From NCBI RefSeq assembly GCF_003651245.1, contig NZ_RAPE01000003.1, positions 372,001 to 436,000 of the forward strand: 64,000 nucleotides of DNA. Direction: 5' to 3'. Below, piece after piece: positions 47,220 through 56,300 of this stretch. Below the pieces are notes generated by a model. It did no database searches and had not been told where the DNA came from. It worked only from the letters and a program-made list of their open reading frames with translations. Each line of letters starts with the position of its first letter. Within the stretch, counting starts at the first letter, position 1. This DNA is from Roseovarius spongiae. GTDB taxonomy: Bacteria; Pseudomonadota; Alphaproteobacteria; Rhodobacterales; Rhodobacteraceae. A program made the position numbers and the translations under genes.

Positions 47220-47828
47220 TCAGGCGCGCGGCTCAGTGGTGAGCGGAACGCGGACGCCGGGGCGGATCACATCCGGGTCGTAGGGCGTGCGGGCGAAGAC
47301 CTCCTCGACCATCGGCGCGAAGAAGTCGAGCGGCAGGTCGTCGTAATCCGGGTCGAAGCTCGCCTGGTCCCAGCGTTCGCAGAATTCGGCGCAGTCGTCG
47401 AAATAGGGGTGGCCGCGATGGCGCTCGCGCTTGTGCTGGTCCGCGCCTTCAAGGTGCTGGCCGTAATAGAGCATCTGGAAGTCGCCGTGTTTCTCGACCA
47501 CCCATGTGCATTGCTCGCGCACGAAGGGCTTGAGGATCGTCGCGGCGTATTCGTCGTGGTTGTAGGGCGCGTAGATGTCGCCGATGTCATGCAGCAGCGC
47601 CGCGACCACCCAATCGGTATCCGCCCCGTCGCGCCAGGCGCGGCTGGCGGACTGCACCGAATGGCCGAGCCGCGTGATCTGGTAGCCCGAGAGGCTTTTG
47701 TCGAGGTCCACGAGCGCCTTCAACAGGCGCTTGGCGGTGTGCTTGGTGTGGTCGATCTCGTGTTCGTTGAGGAATTCGTAGTCTTCTTTCGTGCCGTCCT
47801 TCATTCGGGTAAAGCTGACGCGGTCCAT
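47220..47828 (-). CDS. HD-domain protein, COG4341-like (possible PhnZ-type oxygenase or phosphohydrolase)
   Basis: 202 residues. The HD-fold ligands appear as H56 in RLGHSVQSASRA, H80-D81 in LLHDIGD, and H114 and H125 in KHGDFQMLYYGQHLEG, with a late Asp in SFDPDYDDLPLDF. The arrangement matches the COG4341 group, related to the mixed-valent diiron oxygenases PhnZ and TmpB, which cleave phosphonates. No phosphonate genes are adjacent, so the substrate is unknown; a phosphohydrolase cannot be excluded. It lies 97 bases upstream of valS on the same strand. Confidence 0.75.
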   Translation of the reverse strand: MDRVSFTRMKDGTKEDYEFLNEHEIDHTKHTAKRLLKALVDLDKSLSGYQITRLGHSVQSASRAWRDGADTDWVVAALLHDIGDIYAPYNHDEYAATILKPFVREQCTWVVEKHGDFQMLYYGQHLEGADQHKRERHRGHPYFDDCAEFCERWDQASFDPDYDDLPLDFFAPMVEEVFARTPYDPDVIRPGVRVPLTTEPRA

Positions 47829-48176
47829 GTGCTGCCCTCCTCACATCCTGTCATACGTAGAAACCTGTTTCCCGGCGCCTTTCGCAAGGGCCTTGGCCTG
47901 AACCGTGCGGATTTCCTCGCAGAGCGCAAGGGCCGCGGGGCGAAATTTACGGTCGGCGGCATGCAGTGGACGAAATGCCCCGAACGGTCGGCGGCATGAT
48001 TTGCGGCTGTCAGGCGCGACTCGCTCCATCTGCTTTGGACAGTCGGCGCGATAGCGTGTCAGGCGCGTATCGCGATCGGGAATCTTCCGCGTCAGCGGCA
48101 AGGACCGCCCGCCCCTGCGCGCAGCGCCGAGACCAGATGCCGTCGGTGTCGATATCGCCGCAAGAGGCGCGAAGGG
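47829..48176. other. Gene-free stretch with a 15-bp direct repeat
   Basis: The 348 bases between the HD gene and metF hold no gene I can support; open frames here lack family character. The only pattern is a 15-base direct repeat, ACGGTCGGCGGCATG, at 47949-47963 and 47984-47998. The metF terminator and the HD gene promoter should lie here, but I could not identify either. Confidence 0.4.
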
Positions 48177-49043
48177 TCAGGCCACGTCGCGCAGCGCCAC
48201 CTTGGGCGTGACGCCCAGCGCATGGCAGATGTCGCGCGTCAGTTCGGGGCGGTTCAGCGTGTAGAAATGCAGATCCTCGACGCCCTCGTCGATCAGCCTG
48301 CTGCAGAGTTCGGTCGCGATCGCGGTGGCGAGCAGTTCGGTGCGCCCGTCGCGCTCTGCCGTCTCGAACGCGTTGTCGAGCCACGTGGGGATGGTCGCGC
48401 CGCAGGCGGTGGCGAAGCGGCGCGCGTTGGGCCAGTTCTCGATCGGCAGGATGCCGGGCAGGATGGGTTTATCTATGCCCGCCGCGGCGCAGCGGTCACG
48501 GAAGCGCAGGAAGGTGTCCGCGCTGAAGAAGAACTGCGTGATCGCCTCGTCCGCGCCGGCCTCGAACTTGCGCTTGAGCCAGGCGACGTCCGCATCGTTA
48601 TCCGCCGCCTCGGGGTGGGGTTCGGGATAGGCGCCCACGCGGATCGTGAAATCGCCGCGGGCCGCCAGCGCCTCGATCAGCGCGCAACTGTCCGAGTAGC
48701 CGTCGGGATGCGGCTTGAACCCGCCGGTGCCCTTTGGGGCGTCGCCGCGCAGCGCCACGATTTCGCGCACGCCGGCGGCGGCGAATTCATCGGCGATGGC
48801 CAGCGTCTCGGCGCGGGTCGCGTCGACGCAGGTAAGGTGCGCGGCCACGTTGAGGCCGGTCGCCTGGTAAAGCGTGCCGACCGCCTCGCGCGTCAGCTTG
48901 CGCGTCGTGCCGCCCGCGCCGTAGGTGACCGATACGAAGCGCGGCCCGAGCGGCGCCAGCGCGTGCACCGTGTCCCAGAGCCGGAACGAGCCTTCGAGCG
49001 ATTTGGGCGGAAAGAATTCGAACGAGACGCGGGGTGCGGTCAT
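48177..49043 (-). CDS. metF: Methylenetetrahydrofolate reductase
   Basis: 288 residues, TIM-barrel flavoprotein. VSFEFFPPKSLEGSFRLWDT is the catalytic and folate-binding start (with the key Glu), VSVTYGAGGTTRKLTREAVG and DAAHLTCVDATRAET-type segments follow, and IVALRGDAPKG binds FAD. It reduces 5,10-methylene-THF to 5-methyl-THF for methionine synthesis, with NAD(P)H. It diverges from the metR-like regulator across a 108-base gap, the classical metF-metR arrangement. Methionine synthase is not in the window. Confidence 0.97.
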   Translation of the reverse strand: MTAPRVSFEFFPPKSLEGSFRLWDTVHALAPLGPRFVSVTYGAGGTTRKLTREAVGTLYQATGLNVAAHLTCVDATRAETLAIADEFAAAGVREIVALRGDAPKGTGGFKPHPDGYSDSCALIEALAARGDFTIRVGAYPEPHPEAADNDADVAWLKRKFEAGADEAITQFFFSADTFLRFRDRCAAAGIDKPILPGILPIENWPNARRFATACGATIPTWLDNAFETAERDGRTELLATAIATELCSRLIDEGVEDLHFYTLNRPELTRDICHALGVTPKVALRDVA

Positions 49044-49101
49044 CTTAAAGGTCCCTGGACACGGAAGAGCGAAGGCTTGCTTTCATCTGATCCGATTGTG
49101 T

Positions 49102-49118
49102 ATGAGAAGCAAATTCAT
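49102..49118. promoter_or_regulatory. Candidate LysR-type operator between metF and metR
   Basis: ATGAGAAGCAAATTCAT is an interrupted dyad (ATGA, N9, TCAT) in the divergent metF-metR gap, 34-50 bases before the metR start. It differs from the E. coli MetR consensus TGAA-N5-TTCA in spacing, and overlaps an AT-rich stretch, so it could also be promoter sequence. Confidence 0.35.
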
Positions 49119-49151
49119 AATATTCACAAAGATCATGAGGACGACCGGTAG

Positions 49152-50069
49152 ATGCATATCGAGTTCCGCCACCTGCGCACGATCCGGGCCATTCACCGTG
49201 CCGGCGGCCTTGCCCGCGCGGCCGAGCAGTTGCACATCACCCAGTCCGCGCTGAGCCACCAGATCAAGGGGCTCGAGGATCAGGCGGGGGTCGAACTGTT
49301 CGTGCGCCGCTCCAAGCCGATGAAGCTGTCCGCCGCCGGTCAGCGGCTGTTGCGCCTGGCCGAGAAGGTGCTCCCCGAGATCGAGGCGCTCGAGGCCGAG
49401 TTCAGCGGCGTGCGCGCCGGCAGCGCGGGGCGGATGCATATCGCGATCGAGTGCCACGCCTGTTTCGAATGGCTGTTCCCCGTGCTCGAAGCGTTCCGCA
49501 AGGCCTGGCCCGATGTCGATGTCGATATCCGCCCCGGGCTCGCCTTCGACGCGCTGCCCGCCTTGCAGAAGGAAGAGGTCGACCTCGTCGTTTCCTCGGA
49601 CCCCGAGACGCTGCCGGGCATCGGCTTCAAGCCGCTGTTTGATTACGAGCCGGTGTTCCTGGCTTCGGCCGCGCACCCGCTCGCGCAGAAGCCGTTCATC
49701 GAGGCGGCGGATCTTCGCGACGAAACGCTGATCACCTACCCGGTGGACCGCTCGCGTCTTGACGTGTTCACCGAATTGCTGACCCCGGCCAAGATCGAAC
49801 CCGCCGCGATCCGGCAGGTCGAACTGACAGCGGTGATCCTGCTGCTGGTGGCGAGCAACCGGGGCGTCGCCGTCCTGCCCGACTGGGTGGTGCGCGAGGT
49901 GCGCACCAGCAGCGACTATGTCGCACGCCCCATTACCGAAGGCGGGCTGACCAAGCGGCTTTATGCAGCGATCCGCGAAGACGACGCGGCCAAGCCGTTC
50001 ATGGCGCATCTGCTGAAACTGGCGCGCGAGATCCCGGTGCGGTTGCAGCGGCGCGAGGCGGTGGCGTGA
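49152..50069 (+). CDS. metR: LysR-family regulator, MetR-like
   Basis: 305 residues. The LysR helix-turn-helix is visible at residues 3-60 (RHLRTIRAIHRAGGLARAAE, QLHITQSALSHQIKGLEDQA). The effector domain contains IECHACFEWLFPVLEAFRKA and DLVVSSDPETLPGIGFKPLF, characteristic of MetR, which senses homocysteine and activates metF and metE/metH. It is divergent from metF, as expected for direct control. The next gene begins at a GTG that overlaps its stop by four bases, so it is probably cotranscribed. Confidence 0.92.
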   Translation: MHIEFRHLRTIRAIHRAGGLARAAEQLHITQSALSHQIKGLEDQAGVELFVRRSKPMKLSAAGQRLLRLAEKVLPEIEALEAEFSGVRAGSAGRMHIAIECHACFEWLFPVLEAFRKAWPDVDVDIRPGLAFDALPALQKEEVDLVVSSDPETLPGIGFKPLFDYEPVFLASAAHPLAQKPFIEAADLRDETLITYPVDRSRLDVFTELLTPAKIEPAAIRQVELTAVILLLVASNRGVAVLPDWVVREVRTSSDYVARPITEGGLTKRLYAAIREDDAAKPFMAHLLKLAREIPVRLQRREAVA

Positions 50070-50443
50070 AATTCACCAGAACGGGCATCATCCTGAACTC
50101 CGAGAACTATCCGGAATGCCGCGATTTCTATGGCTCGATCCTGGAGTTGCCGCTTCTGGAGACCATCCGCCACGATGACGAGGAGATCACGGTCTTTGCC
50201 CTGGGCGATACGTATCTCATGGTCGAGCCGGGCGGGACGGCGTCGCCGGGCACGAAACCGCCCGAGCGTTGCCCGACGAAGTTTCGCTTCAACGTCGATG
50301 ACGTCGAGGCCGCCTGTGCGCAGCTGAGGGCGAAAGGGGTGACCGTGCGCTTGCGTCGGCATGAATGGGGCACGACGGCGGAATTCGCGGACCCGGACGG
50401 CAACAGGTGCGCATTGAGGTCGGAGCATGACTTCAACGGATGA
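50066..50443 (+). CDS. VOC superfamily (glyoxalase/dioxygenase fold) protein
   Basis: 125 residues starting with GTG in a GTGA overlap with metR. Two beta-alpha-beta-beta-beta modules are seen: FTRTGIILNSENYPECRDFY first and then FRFNVDDVEAACAQLRAKGV with the C-terminal EFADPDGNRCALRSEHDF containing the acid metal ligand typical of the fold. Members include glyoxalase I and extradiol dioxygenases; this sequence is too short to assign a substrate. Coupling to metR is probably positional only. Confidence 0.8.
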   Translation: MKFTRTGIILNSENYPECRDFYGSILELPLLETIRHDDEEITVFALGDTYLMVEPGGTASPGTKPPERCPTKFRFNVDDVEAACAQLRAKGVTVRLRRHEWGTTAEFADPDGNRCALRSEHDFNG

Positions 50444-50541
50444 CGCCCGGCCCGTGCGATGCGCGCTGAATACAGGCGCGCCCCTTGCAGACAAGCCTCA
50501 CCCGGCCTATACGCGCGCCCTGACCCCAGCGGAGAAGACCC

Positions 50542-51327
50542 ATGCCCGGTAGTGCAAACCTCAACGTGATGATGAAGGCCGCGCGCAAGGCCGGGCGTTC
50601 GCTGGCCAAGGATTTCCGCGAGGTCGAAAACCTTCAGGTTTCGATGAAGGGGGCGGGCGATTTCGTCAGCCGCGCCGACATCAACGCCGAGCAGATCATC
50701 AAGTCCGAACTGATGAACGCGCGCCCGACCTACGGCTGGCTGGCCGAGGAAGGCGGAGAGGAAGAGGGCAAGGACCCGACTCGGCGCTGGATCGTCGATC
50801 CGCTGGACGGGACGACGAATTTCCTGCACGGGCTGCCGCACTGGGCGGTTTCCATCGCGCTGGAACACAAGGGACAGATCGTGGCGGGGGTGGTTTACGA
50901 CGCGCCCAAGGACGAACTGTTCTGGGCCGAGAAGGGCGAAGGCGCCTGGATGAATGAAACCCGCCTGCGGGTCTCCGGACGCCACAAGATGATCGAGAGC
51001 ATCTTCGCCACCGGCGTGCCCTTCGGCGGGCGCAGCGACCTGCCGAAGACGTTGCAGGATCTCGCGCGGCTCATGCCCGCCTGCGCCGGGGTGCGACGCT
51101 GGGGTTCGGCGGCGCTCGACCTCGCCTATGTCGCGGCGGGACGGTATGACGGATTCTGGGAGCGGCGGCTGAAACCGTGGGACATCGCCGCGGGGATGGT
51201 CATCGCGCGCGAGGCGGGGGCGTTCGTGGAGCCGATGGATGCGGGTGCGGAGTTGCTTGAAAGCGGGTCCATCATCTGCGCGAACAACGCGATTTTTGAA
51301 AAGTTCGCGCAGGTCATCCGGAATTAA
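50542..51327 (+). CDS. suhB: Inositol-1-monophosphatase family protein
   Basis: 261 residues. The metal-binding motifs of the family are complete: WLAEEGGEEEG (Glu), WIVDPLDGTTNFLHG (DPIDGT motif) and WDIAAGMVIAREAGAF (WD-x-AAG). It hydrolyses inositol monophosphate; in several bacteria SuhB also assists ribosomal RNA antitermination. The start ATG at 50542 follows a GGAGAAG site. It is a single plus-strand gene, followed by an FkbM methyltransferase gene after 69 bases. Confidence 0.93.
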   Translation: MPGSANLNVMMKAARKAGRSLAKDFREVENLQVSMKGAGDFVSRADINAEQIIKSELMNARPTYGWLAEEGGEEEGKDPTRRWIVDPLDGTTNFLHGLPHWAVSIALEHKGQIVAGVVYDAPKDELFWAEKGEGAWMNETRLRVSGRHKMIESIFATGVPFGGRSDLPKTLQDLARLMPACAGVRRWGSAALDLAYVAAGRYDGFWERRLKPWDIAAGMVIAREAGAFVEPMDAGAELLESGSIICANNAIFEKFAQVIRN

Positions 51328-51396
51328 CGGATGCGCAAGTGCGCGGTTATGTGTGATCTTGACCTGTAATGCAGCGCCATGAGGGAAGGAATCAAC

Positions 51397-52080
51397 ATGA
51401 TTGGCGGACTTCGCAAGTTAGTTTCCAAACTGATGAAACCCGCCGCGCCTACGTCCGGCGTCGATGCCTTTCTGGATCATGCGTCCGGTGTGATCCACAT
51501 CGGCGCGAACACCGGACAGGAGAGGAAAGTCTACGCCGCGAAGGGTCTGAACGTGGCGTGGGTCGAGCCGATCCCCGACGTATTTGCCGAGCTCGAGGCC
51601 AATCTCCAGGGCATGTCGCGGCAACGCGCCTACCGATATCTCCTGACCGATCGCGACGGCGACAGGATCACGCTCAATATCGCCAATAATGGCGGCGCTT
51701 CATCTTCCATCTTCGACCTGAAGGATCACCGGAAAATCTGGCCGGAGGTGCATTACACCGGCAGCCTCGAGATGACCTCCACCACGTTTCGCAGTTTCGC
51801 CGAGGCCGAGTCTCTGGACCTCGGGGCGTATGATGCGCTCGTCCTGGACACGCAGGGGGCGGAGCTTCTGGTGCTTCAGGGTGCGGGGCAGTTGCTTGAA
51901 CAGTTCCGGTTCATCAAGACCGAGGCCGCGGATTTCGAATCCTACGCCGGGTGTTGCAAGCTGGACGATCTGACGGATTACGTGGCCCGCTTCGGCTTTC
52001 GCAAGGCGATGCAGGTTCCGTTCGCCGGAGATGCCCAGAAAGGCCAATATTACGAGGTCCTGTACGAACGGGATGCTTGA
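51397..52080 (+). CDS. FkbM family SAM-dependent methyltransferase
   Basis: 227 residues from ATG 51397, preceded by GGGAAGGA; an ATG six codons upstream is the other option. SAM-binding motif I is VIHIGANTGQERKVYAAKGL, with VAWVEPIPDVFAELEANL next (acidic ribose-binding residue) and YDALVLDTQGAELLVLQGAG as the FkbM signature (LD-x-QG-x-E). Such enzymes O-methylate sugars or polyketides, often in glycan clusters. No other glycan gene is adjacent here, so the acceptor is unknown. Confidence 0.87.
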   Translation: MIGGLRKLVSKLMKPAAPTSGVDAFLDHASGVIHIGANTGQERKVYAAKGLNVAWVEPIPDVFAELEANLQGMSRQRAYRYLLTDRDGDRITLNIANNGGASSSIFDLKDHRKIWPEVHYTGSLEMTSTTFRSFAEAESLDLGAYDALVLDTQGAELLVLQGAGQLLEQFRFIKTEAADFESYAGCCKLDDLTDYVARFGFRKAMQVPFAGDAQKGQYYEVLYERDA

Positions 52081-52110
52081 CGGACATTCGGCTCGGCGGA
52101 TGACCCGGCT

Positions 52111-52479
52111 TCAGCGATCCGATGGATGATTGATCCCGTCGACCCAGCCGATTTCGCCCAGGTCGCGCGGGTTCACGCCCTCCAGCGCGCCAAGGTTGAC
52201 GCCGCATTCCTCCGGGTCCGAGCGGCGGTTGTGATACATGTAGATGCCGCAGACCGAGCAGAACCAGTGCTTCGCCGTCATCGTGCCCCACTGGTAAAGC
52301 GTGAGCGTATCGGCGCCCCGCACCACCTCCACCCCGTCCCGCGGCGCGGTCACCGCGGCCGCGCCGCGGCGCGCGCAGAAGCTGCAATCGCAGCGCCGGG
52401 CGGTGCGCAGCCCGTCGGTGAGCGTGATGCGCAGTTCAACCGCGCCGCAATGGCAGGTGGCTTTCACGGGGTCGGTCAT
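52111..52479 (-). CDS. GFA/CENP-V family zinc protein
   Basis: 122 residues with the three zinc-site motifs of the family: CHCGAVELRI near the start, RRCDCSFCARRG, and WFCSVCGIYMYHNRRSD. The name derives from glutathione-dependent formaldehyde-activating enzyme (Gfa), but most members have no proven activity. It may act with a formaldehyde route such as that released by sarcosine oxidase, but that is speculation. Its ATG overlaps the rhomboid stop by four bases, so the two are coupled. Confidence 0.88.
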   Translation of the reverse strand: MTDPVKATCHCGAVELRITLTDGLRTARRCDCSFCARRGAAAVTAPRDGVEVVRGADTLTLYQWGTMTAKHWFCSVCGIYMYHNRRSDPEECGVNLGALEGVNPRDLGEIGWVDGINHPSDR

Positions 52480-53222
52480 TTGCGCCTCACTTTCGGGATG
52501 CGGGTCCGGGCGAGCTCATAGCGGGCTTCGGGATGCGGGGGGCGTCCGTGTGTGCGGTCCCAGAAACGCGGCCCGCCCAGCCGCAGGAAGAGCGGCAGCG
52601 TCAGCACCGCCCCGGCCGCGAATCCGCCCGCATGCGCCCAGTAGGCCACGCCCCCCGCCTCGGGCACGGCGCTCAGCCCGCCGAAGAGCTGCATGATCAT
52701 CCACAGGCCCAGCACGATCCACGCCGGCACCGGGATGATGTAGAAGAGAAAGATGATGATGATGAGCACGTCCACCTTGGCCCTGGGAAACAGCAGCAGG
52801 TAGCCGCCCATCACCCCGGCGATCGCGCCCGACGCGCCCACGGTCGGCACCTGCGACAGCGGCGCGGCGGCGACCTCGGCCAGCGCGGCGGCGACGCCGG
52901 CGGCGGTGTAGAAGGCGAGGTAGGGCAAATGGCCCATCTCGTCCTCGAGGTTGTCGCCGAACACCCACAGGAACAGCATGTTGCCCGCGAGATGCATCCA
53001 GCCGCCATGCAGGAACATCGAGGTGAAGAGCGTTGCGTAATCGCCGTTTTGCGTGATGAGGACCGGGGTCACGCCCCAATCGTAGTAGAACATCATCAGT
53101 TCGCGGAAGTCGCCCGAGAGCGCCGGCCAGTAGGCGAGGAACACCACCACGTTGATCGCGATCAGCGCGTAGGTGACATAAGGCGTGCGCCCCGAGGGGT
53201 TATGATCGCGGATCGGGAACAT
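52476..53222 (-). CDS. Rhomboid-family intramembrane serine protease
   Basis: 248 residues with six or seven hydrophobic segments. Serine S131 lies in the GASGAIAGVMGGYL motif and histidine H197 in WAHAGGFAAGAVL, the catalytic dyad. The helix L1/N81 region (LHGGWMHLAGNMLFLWVFGD) matches rhomboids. The polar N-terminus FPIRDHNPSGRTPYVTYALI is typical of a bacterial group called DUF-linked rhomboids. It cleaves transmembrane substrates that remain unknown. It is followed by the GFA gene with a four-base overlap. Confidence 0.92.
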   Translation of the reverse strand: MFPIRDHNPSGRTPYVTYALIAINVVVFLAYWPALSGDFRELMMFYYDWGVTPVLITQNGDYATLFTSMFLHGGWMHLAGNMLFLWVFGDNLEDEMGHLPYLAFYTAAGVAAALAEVAAAPLSQVPTVGASGAIAGVMGGYLLLFPRAKVDVLIIIIFLFYIIPVPAWIVLGLWMIMQLFGGLSAVPEAGGVAYWAHAGGFAAGAVLTLPLFLRLGGPRFWDRTHGRPPHPEARYELARTRIPKVRRK

Positions 53223-53269
53223 GGCGTCACGTTGGCGGGCGCGCGCGTGGCGGTCAAGCGCCCATCGAG

Positions 53270-53301
53270 CGCCCGTCCCGGCCCGGGGACCGGGGCGGGC
53301 G
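53270..53301 (-). terminator. GC-rich hairpin downstream of putA
   Basis: CGCCCGTCCCGG (53270-53281) and CCGGGGCGGGCG (53290-53301) form a 12-base-pair stem with one mismatch and an eight-base loop. It begins nine bases after the putA stop (minus strand). No T-tract follows, so it could be a Rho-independent terminator with weak tail, or a 3'-end stabilising hairpin. Confidence 0.45.
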
Positions 53302-53309
53302 CGTCATCT

Positions 53310-56300
53310 TCAGGCCGCGCCGCCCAGCAGCGCGGCGTTGCCGCCCGCCGCGGTGGTGTCGACGCAGACGTGCCGTTCGTGCAGCGCGTGGCCGGTATCC
53401 GGCAGGCCGGTGATCAGCGGCAGGATCGGTCCGCTGCGCCGGCTCAGCGCCAGCGCATAGTCGCGCCCGGTTTCGCCGTCCCCCCACCAGATCGCGCCGG
53501 ACAGACCGGTGAGCGTGGCGAGCGCCTCGGGGTCCACATGCCCCGTCGCAACGGTCGCCACGCCGCCAAGCTCCGTCACGGCCCTGGCCTGCGCGTCGGC
53601 GGCCTCCCTGCCCGGCCCCATGCACAAGAGCGGCGCGCGGTGATGGGTGGTCAGGCGGTTGGATTCGCCCGTCGGGCCGGGCAGCACCAACGCCTCGCGC
53701 GGGGTGATGGGATGCGTCGCGGTCTTGTCGAGCGCCTTCTGCACGTCGCCCGCGGGCATGTCGCCCGACCATTCGCCCGCGGCGTCCGGCGCAGGGCGCG
53801 CGGTAAAGCGCGGCAGGTAGTGTGGCCCGCCCGCCTTGGGACCGGTGCCGCTCAGCCCCTCGCCGCCGAATGGCTGGGAGCCGACGATCGCGCCGATCTG
53901 GTTGCGGTTGACGTAGATGTTGCCCGCGTGCACCCGCTCGGTCACGTGCTGCACGCGGTCGTCGATACGCGTCATCAGCCCGAAGGTGAGGCCATAGCCG
54001 GTGGCGTTGATCGCGTCGATCACGGCGTCGAGATCCTCTCCGTCGAAGGTGGCGTAGTGCAGCACCGGGCCGAATACCTCGCGCTCGAGGTCATTGATGC
54101 CGTTCACCCGGATCAGGGTCGGCGCGACATAGGTGCCCGCGTTGGGCGTCTTCAGCTCATGCATGAGCCGCCCGTCGGCGCGCGCGGCCTGGATGTGCTC
54201 CGCTATGCCGCGCCGCGCGGTCTCATCGATGACGGGGCCGCAATCGGTGCTGAGATCCCAGGGCTTCCCGATCACCACCGCGTCCATCGCGCCCCTGAGC
54301 ATGGTCAGGAAATCCTCGGCGATGTCCTCCTGCACGTAGAGGCATCGCAGCGCGGAACAGCGTTGCCCGGCGGACTGGAACGCGCTCTCGATGATGGCCT
54401 GCACGGCCTGTTCGGGCAGCGCGGTGCTGTCCACGATCATCGCGTTCAAGCCGCCGGTCTCCGCGATCAGCGGCGCGCCGGGGGCGAGGTGTTCGGCCAT
54501 CGCGGCCCTGATCTTCATCGCCGTCGCGGTGGAGCCGGTAAAGGCCACGCCGTCGACGCGCGCGTCCGAGGTCAGCGCCGCGCCCACCTCGCCGCCGCCG
54601 GGCAGCAGTTGCAGCGCAGCGCGCGGCACGCCCGCCTCGTGCATGAGCGTGACGGCGAAATGCGCAAGGATCGGCGTCTGTTCGGCGGGTTTCGACAGCA
54701 CCGCGTTGCCCGCGGCCAGCGCCGCCGAAATCTGCCCGGTGAAGATCGCAAGCGGGAAGTTCCACGGGCTGATGCAGGTGAACACGCCCACCGGCGGCGT
54801 TTCCGGCGCGTTGGCGGCGTAGTACCGCAGGAAATCCACCGCCTCGCGCAGTTCGGCCACGGCGTCGAGCTGGCTCTTGCCTGCCTCGCGGTGCAGGATC
54901 GCGAAGATCTCGCCGAAGTTCTCCTCGTAGAGGTCGGCCACCTTGTTCAGCACGCGCGCGCGCTCTTCCGGCGTGGCCTCCCACGGTTTCGCATTCGCCA
55001 GCGCCGTTTCGATGTCCGCCGCGCTTGCGTGGGCCACCGTGCCGGGACTGTCGGCCGGGTCGGCGGGGTTGATCACGTCGCCCGGCGTCTCCGGGCTGGC
55101 CTCGCCCGCCAGCAGCGGCGCGGCCTGCCATTCATGGCTGGCGAAGGGCGCGCGGGCGGCGTCGATCGCATCGAGCGTTGGCTGGTGGGTAAGGTCGAAC
55201 CCCTTGGAGTTGATACGCTCGGGCAGGAACAGTTCCGGCCCGGTGGGCAGGTCCACATGCGCCGTCTCGTATACCTCGAACGGATCGCGGGCGACCTCTT
55301 CGGGGGGCACGTCCTCATCGACGATCTGGTTGACGAAGCTGGAATTCGCCCCGTTTTCCAGCAGGCGTCGCACGAGATAGGCCAAGAGGTCGCGATGCGC
55401 GCCTACCGGCGCGTAGATGCGGCAGCGGGTGCCTTCGCTCTTGAGGATGATGTCGTGCAGCGCCTCGCCCATGCCGTGCAGGCGCTGGAACTCGAACTTG
55501 TCCTTCGCGCCCGGAAGTCCCTCGGCCATGTCGAGGATCGCGGCGACCGTATGCGCGTTATGGGTGGCGAATTGCGGATAGATCCGGTCGGTCATCGACA
55601 GGAGCTTGCGCGCGTTGGCGATATAGCTGATGTCGGTCGCGGACTTGTGCGTGAAGACCGGAAAGCCGTCGATGCCCTCGACCTGCGCGCGCTTGATCTC
55701 GGTGTCCCAATAGGCGCCCTTGACGAGGCGCACCATGATCCTGCGATCCAGCCGCGTGGCGAGATCATACAGGAAATCGAGCACCTGCCCCGCGCGCTGC
55801 CCGTAGGCCTGCACCACGACGCCGAACCCGTCCCACCCGGCAAGCGCGGGTTCCGACAGGACCGTTTCGATCACCTCGAGCGACAGCGCCAGACGATCCG
55901 CCTCTTCCGCGTCGATGTTGAGCCCCATGCCGGCCGATTTCGCCAAAAGCGCGAGCCCGCGCAGGCGCGGCGCCAGCACCTCCATCACCTGCTCGGCCTG
56001 CGCCACCTCGTAGCGGGGGTGCAGCGCCGAGAGCTTTACGGAAATACCGGGATTCTTCGCGATCTCGTCATGGGTGCAAGCCTCCGCGATAGCGGAAATC
56101 GCGCGCGAGTAGCTGAGGTGATAGCGCGTTGCGTCCTTGTCGGTGCGCGCCGCCTCGCCCAGCATGTCGTAGGAATAGGTATAGCCCTTCTTCTCCATGC
56201 CGGCGGCGCGTTTCATCGCCGCCTGGATGTCTTCGCCCAGCACGAACTGGCGGCCCATCTCGCGCATGGCGCGCCCGACCGCGGTGCGGATCACCGGCTC

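Noticed and set aside
47841..48101. 86-residue minus-strand frame between the HD gene and metF
   Set aside because: No recognisable motif, ribosome binding site or conserved start; composition does not stand out from noise in this GC-rich DNA.
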